Shown in pieces: positions 60,846 through 64,000 of a stretch of DNA of 64,000 nt. The notes beneath the pieces are model-generated. The model had not been told where the DNA came from, made no database searches, and worked only from the letters and a program-made list of their open reading frames with translations. Positions within the stretch are counted from its first letter, which is position 1. Every line of letters starts with the position of its first letter. Source of the DNA: Paenibacillus xylanexedens (GTDB lineage: Bacteria > Bacillota > Bacilli > Paenibacillales > Paenibacillaceae); assembly GCF_001908275.1 (NCBI RefSeq), contig NZ_CP018620.1, positions 5,456,001-5,520,000 on the forward strand, written 5' to 3'. Made by a program: the position numbers and the translations under genes.

Positions 60846-61901
60846 TTACAGAGTCCTCCTTTCTTTACGCGCCAGATACAGGAAGAATGGTACCCCGATG
60901 AGGGCAACCAATGCGCCAATTGGCGTCTCGTACGGCGGGTTAATCATACGTGCAGCCAGATCCGCAAATACAAGCAGCAAACTGCCCATCACAGCGGAAC
61001 ATGGAATAATCCAGCGATAATCGACCCCAACCAGCTTCCGCGTAAGATGGGGAATGATGAGTCCAACAAAACCGACCGCACCCACCACGGACACAGCGGT
61101 ACCCGCGAGAATCAGTACAACAATCAGGCCTATGAGCTTGATCAGCCCAGTACGTTGCCCCAAGCCTACCGCAATATCTTCTCCGAGACTAAGCAGAGTA
61201 ATGGAACGGGAGATGAGAAGACCTGCGATCAGGGCCGCGAGTACCCAGGGGAACATGACCTCAAGTTGAGACCACTTCGTTCCGGCTACACCACCGGCTG
61301 TCCAGAAAGCCAGATCTTGTCCAATTCTGAAATACAATGCAATCCCTTCACTGAGTGCCGACAACATCGCTGATACAGCCGCACCTGCAAGCACAAGGCG
61401 TAGTGGTGTAAGACCTGATTTGGAAGCTGCACCAAAACCATAAACCAACAGGACACCAAGCCCTGCCCCAAGGAAGGAATACATGATGATATACATAAAT
61501 GGCAAGCCAGGAAAGAAGGCAAAACAAACTGCAAGCGCAAATCCAGCGCCCGCATTTAACCCAAGCAGACCTGAATCGGCCAGCGGGTTACGAGTCATGC
61601 CCTGCATGATCGCACCAGCTACAGCGAAACATGCACCTACCATTGCTCCTCCAAGGATACGTGGTAATCGAATCTCCCATATGATCTGATGTGGAGTCAG
61701 CTCAGGATTGAAATCAAAGATGGCCTTCCAGACTACACTAAGCTTAATATCAGCAGCGCCAAATGAAATGGACAACGCCATACCCAGAGCGAGTAGCAAA
61801 ACTCCCCCTGTAAGAATAAGTGTCGCTGCCCACGGACGAGTGTGTATCTTCGCTGTGGGTGAATCCGGATTATGTTTTTCTGGTGAAGCTTGTGAATTCA
61901 T
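60846..61901 (-). CDS. FecCD-family siderophore permease (first of pair)
   Basis: 351 residues, ten transmembrane helices, with the FecCD signature (GFVGLIIPHLTRKLVG). It resembles YfiZ/FeuB. The start 61901 has GAGGGTGGG, and its ATG overlaps the stop of a 16-codon leader ORF (ATGA). A Fur box lies ~85 bp upstream. Expected to rise under iron limitation. Confidence 0.92.
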   Translation of the reverse strand: MNSQASPEKHNPDSPTAKIHTRPWAATLILTGGVLLLALGMALSISFGAADIKLSVVWKAIFDFNPELTPHQIIWEIRLPRILGGAMVGACFAVAGAIMQGMTRNPLADSGLLGLNAGAGFALAVCFAFFPGLPFMYIIMYSFLGAGLGVLLVYGFGAASKSGLTPLRLVLAGAAVSAMLSALSEGIALYFRIGQDLAFWTAGGVAGTKWSQLEVMFPWVLAALIAGLLISRSITLLSLGEDIAVGLGQRTGLIKLIGLIVVLILAGTAVSVVGAVGFVGLIIPHLTRKLVGVDYRWIIPCSAVMGSLLLVFADLAARMINPPYETPIGALVALIGVPFFLYLARKERRTL

Positions 61902-61948
61902 ACGCGCCCACCCTCGTTATGAGTGGAGCTGCTCAAACCTATGTACAT
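61898..61948 (-). CDS. 16-codon leader ORF coupled to the permease gene
   Basis: MYIGLSSSTHNEGGRV with AGAGGTG 7 nt before its ATG. Its TGA overlaps the ATG of the FecCD gene (ATGA), a typical coupling. It is too short to be a protein by itself; it may tune translation. Confidence 0.5.
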   Translation of the reverse strand: MYIGLSSSTHNEGGRV

Positions 61949-61982
61949 AACAATCACCTCTCTATAAATACCAAACTTTAAT

Positions 61983-62001
61983 GATATTGATTCTCATTCC
62001 C
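61983..62001. promoter_or_regulatory. Fur box
   Basis: GATATTGATTCTCATTCCC matches the 19-bp Fur consensus at 15 positions, upstream of the leader ORF and FecCD permeases. Confidence 0.75.
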
Positions 62002-62093
62002 ATAGACCATTGTAAGTGAATCCACCGGCTCTGGCAATGGACAAATAGGACATGTTTATTGCATATATGAAGATTTTCACACAATTTTACACC

Positions 62094-62135
62094 CAAAAAG
62101 GCTGCGCAGGAGCCAAAAAGCTCGAACACAGCCTT
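62094..62135 (-). terminator. Terminator of the GDPD gene
   Basis: AAGGCTG / CAGCCTT with an inner GAGC/GCTC stem, then TTTTT on the minus strand. Confidence 0.85.
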
Positions 62136-62173
62136 ATCATTGCCTATGTAGAACATGTAAAATACAGACTCGT

Positions 62174-62911
62174 TTAACGAGCATGTACCGTAAGTAAGGA
62201 TGCCAGGACATCCGGAACATCGGTAATGATTCCTTGCACACCCATGTCAATCATGGCCTGCATCTCAGCAGGATCATTCACCGTAAATGGATAGGTAACA
62301 ACGCCATGTGCCAGTGCAGCAGCAACATCCTCTTGTGTGACGGCCAGCTTGTAGGGATGAAGGCCTGAAGCTTCGAGTTTGGCGGCATAATCATAGGGAC
62401 GATATAACTTTTCCATATATAGAAGTGCTGTACGAATCTCCGGGGCAAGACGTTTACATCTCACAAGCGAAGCATGATTGAAGCTGGACAGCACAACCTG
62501 TTGCTCCAGATTCCATTCCCGGATCGCCTGTATGACCTTCTCTTCCATCCCTTTATAACTCACAATACCATTTTTCAATTCCAGATTAAGCAGGGTTCCT
62601 TTCCCCTGTACCAGCTTGAATAACTCCTCCAGAGAAGGAATACGTTCCCCGGTAAAATCAGCATGGAACCAGGACCCCGCATCCCGTGTGCGCAATTGAT
62701 CGTAAGTCGTATCCTTAACCCAGCCTTCTGCGCCGCCAGTTCGACTTAACGTCTCATCATGAATCAGTACCAGTCTGCCATCACTCGTCATCTGCACATC
62801 GGTCTCAATGCCTGTCGCTCCAAGCTCCAGACTTCGTTCAAAAGCGCTCATCGTATTCTCCGGGCATACGGCAGATGCACCACGGTGGGCAATAATCTCC
62901 ATGTTCCTCAT
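62174..62911 (-). CDS. Glycerophosphodiester phosphodiesterase
   Basis: 245 residues, TIM-barrel GDPD: IIAHRGASAVCPENT (catalytic HR and E), GIETDVQMTSDG (metal Glu/Asp), HDETLSRT (second catalytic His), and the C-terminal GVQGIITDVPD. Cleaves glycerophosphodiesters to glycerol-3-phosphate. No signal peptide, so intracellular. Start 62911 has AGGAGG 7 nt upstream. Confidence 0.95.
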   Translation of the reverse strand: MRNMEIIAHRGASAVCPENTMSAFERSLELGATGIETDVQMTSDGRLVLIHDETLSRTGGAEGWVKDTTYDQLRTRDAGSWFHADFTGERIPSLEELFKLVQGKGTLLNLELKNGIVSYKGMEEKVIQAIREWNLEQQVVLSSFNHASLVRCKRLAPEIRTALLYMEKLYRPYDYAAKLEASGLHPYKLAVTQEDVAAALAHGVVTYPFTVNDPAEMQAMIDMGVQGIITDVPDVLASLLTVHAR

Positions 62912-63142
62912 TCCAGCGCCTCCTGTGTTCAAGCTTCACTCTATGATCATCACTATAAACACGGTTTGTTAGACCTGTATTAACAGAACGTATAATCGGT
63001 TGCCTGCTTCGCTAATACTAGCGACCGAGTTCAACATCTAACGGGCTGGGGATTCACTCATTTTTGCGAACTCAATCTGAAAATCGACATAACATAGTAT
63101 GAACGATGGAAGCACTGAACTCCGTTATAAGGAGGTTGACTA

Positions 63143-63409
63143 TTGAATCCCTCAAAGAAAAAATCGATACCTACGCGTCCTCACACATCCCAGTTACAGT
63201 CGGCTTCCAGGCTTTCCAGAACATCTGTCCATATCAAAAACAAATCCGGCAAGACGGCTAATCAGCGTTCTCTTAACTCCAGTTCACCCAACACACTGGA
63301 TCAGCTGGCTATTGTTGCAGCAATACTCTCCTTAATTGCAGCCGCCATCGGGCTATATATCGCCTGGAAATCGTTAAGTAATCCGGATCAAACTGCTGTT
63401 GTGGTGTAA
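63143..63409 (+). CDS. Small membrane protein with basic tail
   Basis: 88 residues from a TTG start (AAGGAGG 7 nt before). N-terminal half is Lys/Arg/Ser-rich, then one transmembrane helix (~54-75). Function unknown; followed by a terminator. Confidence 0.6.
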   Translation: MNPSKKKSIPTRPHTSQLQSASRLSRTSVHIKNKSGKTANQRSLNSSSPNTLDQLAIVAAILSLIAAAIGLYIAWKSLSNPDQTAVVV

Positions 63410-63447
63410 GCTACTTGTTGCGCAGCTAATGGCTCAGGAGGCTCTCT

Positions 63448-63480
63448 CCTGCTTCTGACCTTATTCAGGGGCAGGTTTTT
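63448..63480 (+). terminator. Terminator of the small membrane protein gene
   Basis: CCTGCTTCTGA / TCAGGGGCAGG with CCTTAT loop, then TTTTT. Confidence 0.75.
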
Positions 63481-63534
63481 GCTTTTTCAATTACTCAACG
63501 TATGCTGGAAACGTCAAAAAACCGTTCCCCTGAA

Positions 63535-63554
63535 ACGCCGGCATATACCGGCGT
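63535..63554. terminator. Hairpin behind the YjcZ gene
   Basis: ACGCCGG / CCGGCGT perfect stem with a CATATA loop. On the minus strand TTTCAGGGG follows, so termination is uncertain. Confidence 0.4.
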
Positions 63555-63627
63555 CTCTTTGGAAAGGTCATTTTTTATTCGGGCGCTGCCTCTGCAGCTT
63601 AATCCTCGTCCCGGGATACTGACCGAA

Positions 63628-63756
63628 TTACAGAATGAATGTGCGAGAGATAATAACCAACAGAATGAACAATACCAGAATTGCACCTGTTGATGTCCAT
63701 GCTCCACCACCGAAGCCTCCGCAATATCCGTAACCTGTGCCTTTGAGTTCGCTCAT
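63628..63756 (-). CDS. YjcZ-type sporulation peptide
   Basis: 42 residues: Gly-rich start GTGYGYCGGFGGGAW, then one transmembrane helix ending ILVLFILLVIISRTFIL. This is the YjcZ-family pattern of tiny sporulation-associated membrane peptides. GAGGGGAG stands 8 nt before the ATG at 63756. Confidence 0.75.
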   Translation of the reverse strand: MSELKGTGYGYCGGFGGGAWTSTGAILVLFILLVIISRTFIL

Positions 63757-63876
63757 GAGTGACACTCCCCTCTTCATCGAAGTACACTATAGACTATGTC
63801 CGATAGCGCAACTTGCTTGGGCAGATCGAAAATTCTCCCGAGGAACGAGTAGGTTCAGGCCCGTCTTCTTATGCAC

Positions 63877-64000
63877 TCATTTCCCGTTGAGTTGTGACCA
63901 CTTCTGAGTCAGCTCTGCAGGAATATAGGATGACATTTGTTTGATCAGTTCAGCCGGATCAGCTTCCAGACTCCACAGACTAAGATGGGAGGTGTTGGAG
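63877..64000 (-). CDS. C-terminal end of a protein (truncated by window)
   Basis: The frame on the minus strand is open from the right edge to TGA at 63877 and ends LEADPAELIKQMSSYIPAE..WSQLNGK. Its amphipathic helical end is too short to identify. Most of the gene lies beyond the window. Confidence 0.6.
   Translation of the reverse strand, partial: SNTSHLSLWSLEADPAELIKQMSSYIPAELTQKWSQLNGK

Noticed and set aside
1..64000. CRISPR array
   Set aside because: No regularly spaced repeats of 24-40 bp were seen; the only repeats are isolated hairpins and a 43-bp spaced pair at 34.5 kb.

Overview
The window reads as chromosomal DNA of a Paenibacillus (Firmicutes). Protein sequences such as CcpA, SpeA, AcsA/AcuA, YlaN, YtxJ, AroA and RpsD are Bacillus/Paenibacillus-like, ribosome-binding sites are strong (AAGGAGG type), some starts are TTG or GTG, and intrinsic terminators are dense. 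Small proteins with DUF1292, DUF3889, DUF3892, DUF5071 and DUF3221 character and a YjcZ-type sporulation peptide agree with this. Species cannot be fixed from the sequence alone.

Layout. 0-38.9 kb is ordinary core genome. It holds the end of a Ca2+/H+ antiporter, ylaN, a degenerate HPr-like protein, an M29 aminopeptidase, a lipoprotein, a GAF-GAF-GGDEF diguanylate cyclase and rpsD with its long leader. Next come a chemoreceptor, a class A PBP with fibronectin modules, the divergent acsA/acuA pair, mtnN, ccpA, a bacilliredoxin, a DJ-1/PfpI protein, a translationally coupled nagE-like PTS permease/ptsI pair, aroA, aroK, gndA, an MFS transporter, speA, a stalk-domain protein, ohr with an OhrR-type operator, a three-gene beta-propeller operon of unknown role and a secreted M1 peptidase.

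39.2-48.6 kb is an accessory island. It lies between a degenerate tRNA-Val-like sequence (39.2 kb) and an intact tRNA-Val(GAC) (48.5 kb), both on the minus strand. It contains two truncated XRE-repressor fragments, a LexA-type box, a DNA-ligase pseudogene, an SRAP (YedK/HMCES) gene, two secreted proteins sharing a C-terminal domain, an overlapping three-gene operon of unknown function, and a decayed phage lysis module (XhlA-like protein, holin, M15 endolysin with frameshifts). An IS200-type element with a broken transposase sits next to the tRNA. I read it as a decaying prophage or integrative element.

48.6-57.8 kb is a mosaic of small, lineage-specific genes. Included are a two-gene operon whose promoter has two LexA-type boxes, a ribbon-helix-helix regulator under a 40-bp perfect palindrome, a DUF3626 protein beside small immunity-like proteins, and a manganese catalase.

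57.8-64 kb carries an ABC exporter and two FecCD iron-siderophore permeases behind a Fur box with a 16-codon leader ORF. A GDPD phosphodiesterase, small membrane proteins, a YjcZ peptide and the 3' end of a further gene follow.

How the parts connect. CcpA (17.5 kb) probably acts on the cre-like site in the acsA-acuA intergenic region. AcuA would inactivate AcsA by acetylating it. PtsI and the EIICBA permease feed the same carbon-catabolite circuit. LexA-type boxes at 39.9, 50.6 and 53.5 kb mark an SOS flavour across the accessory part.
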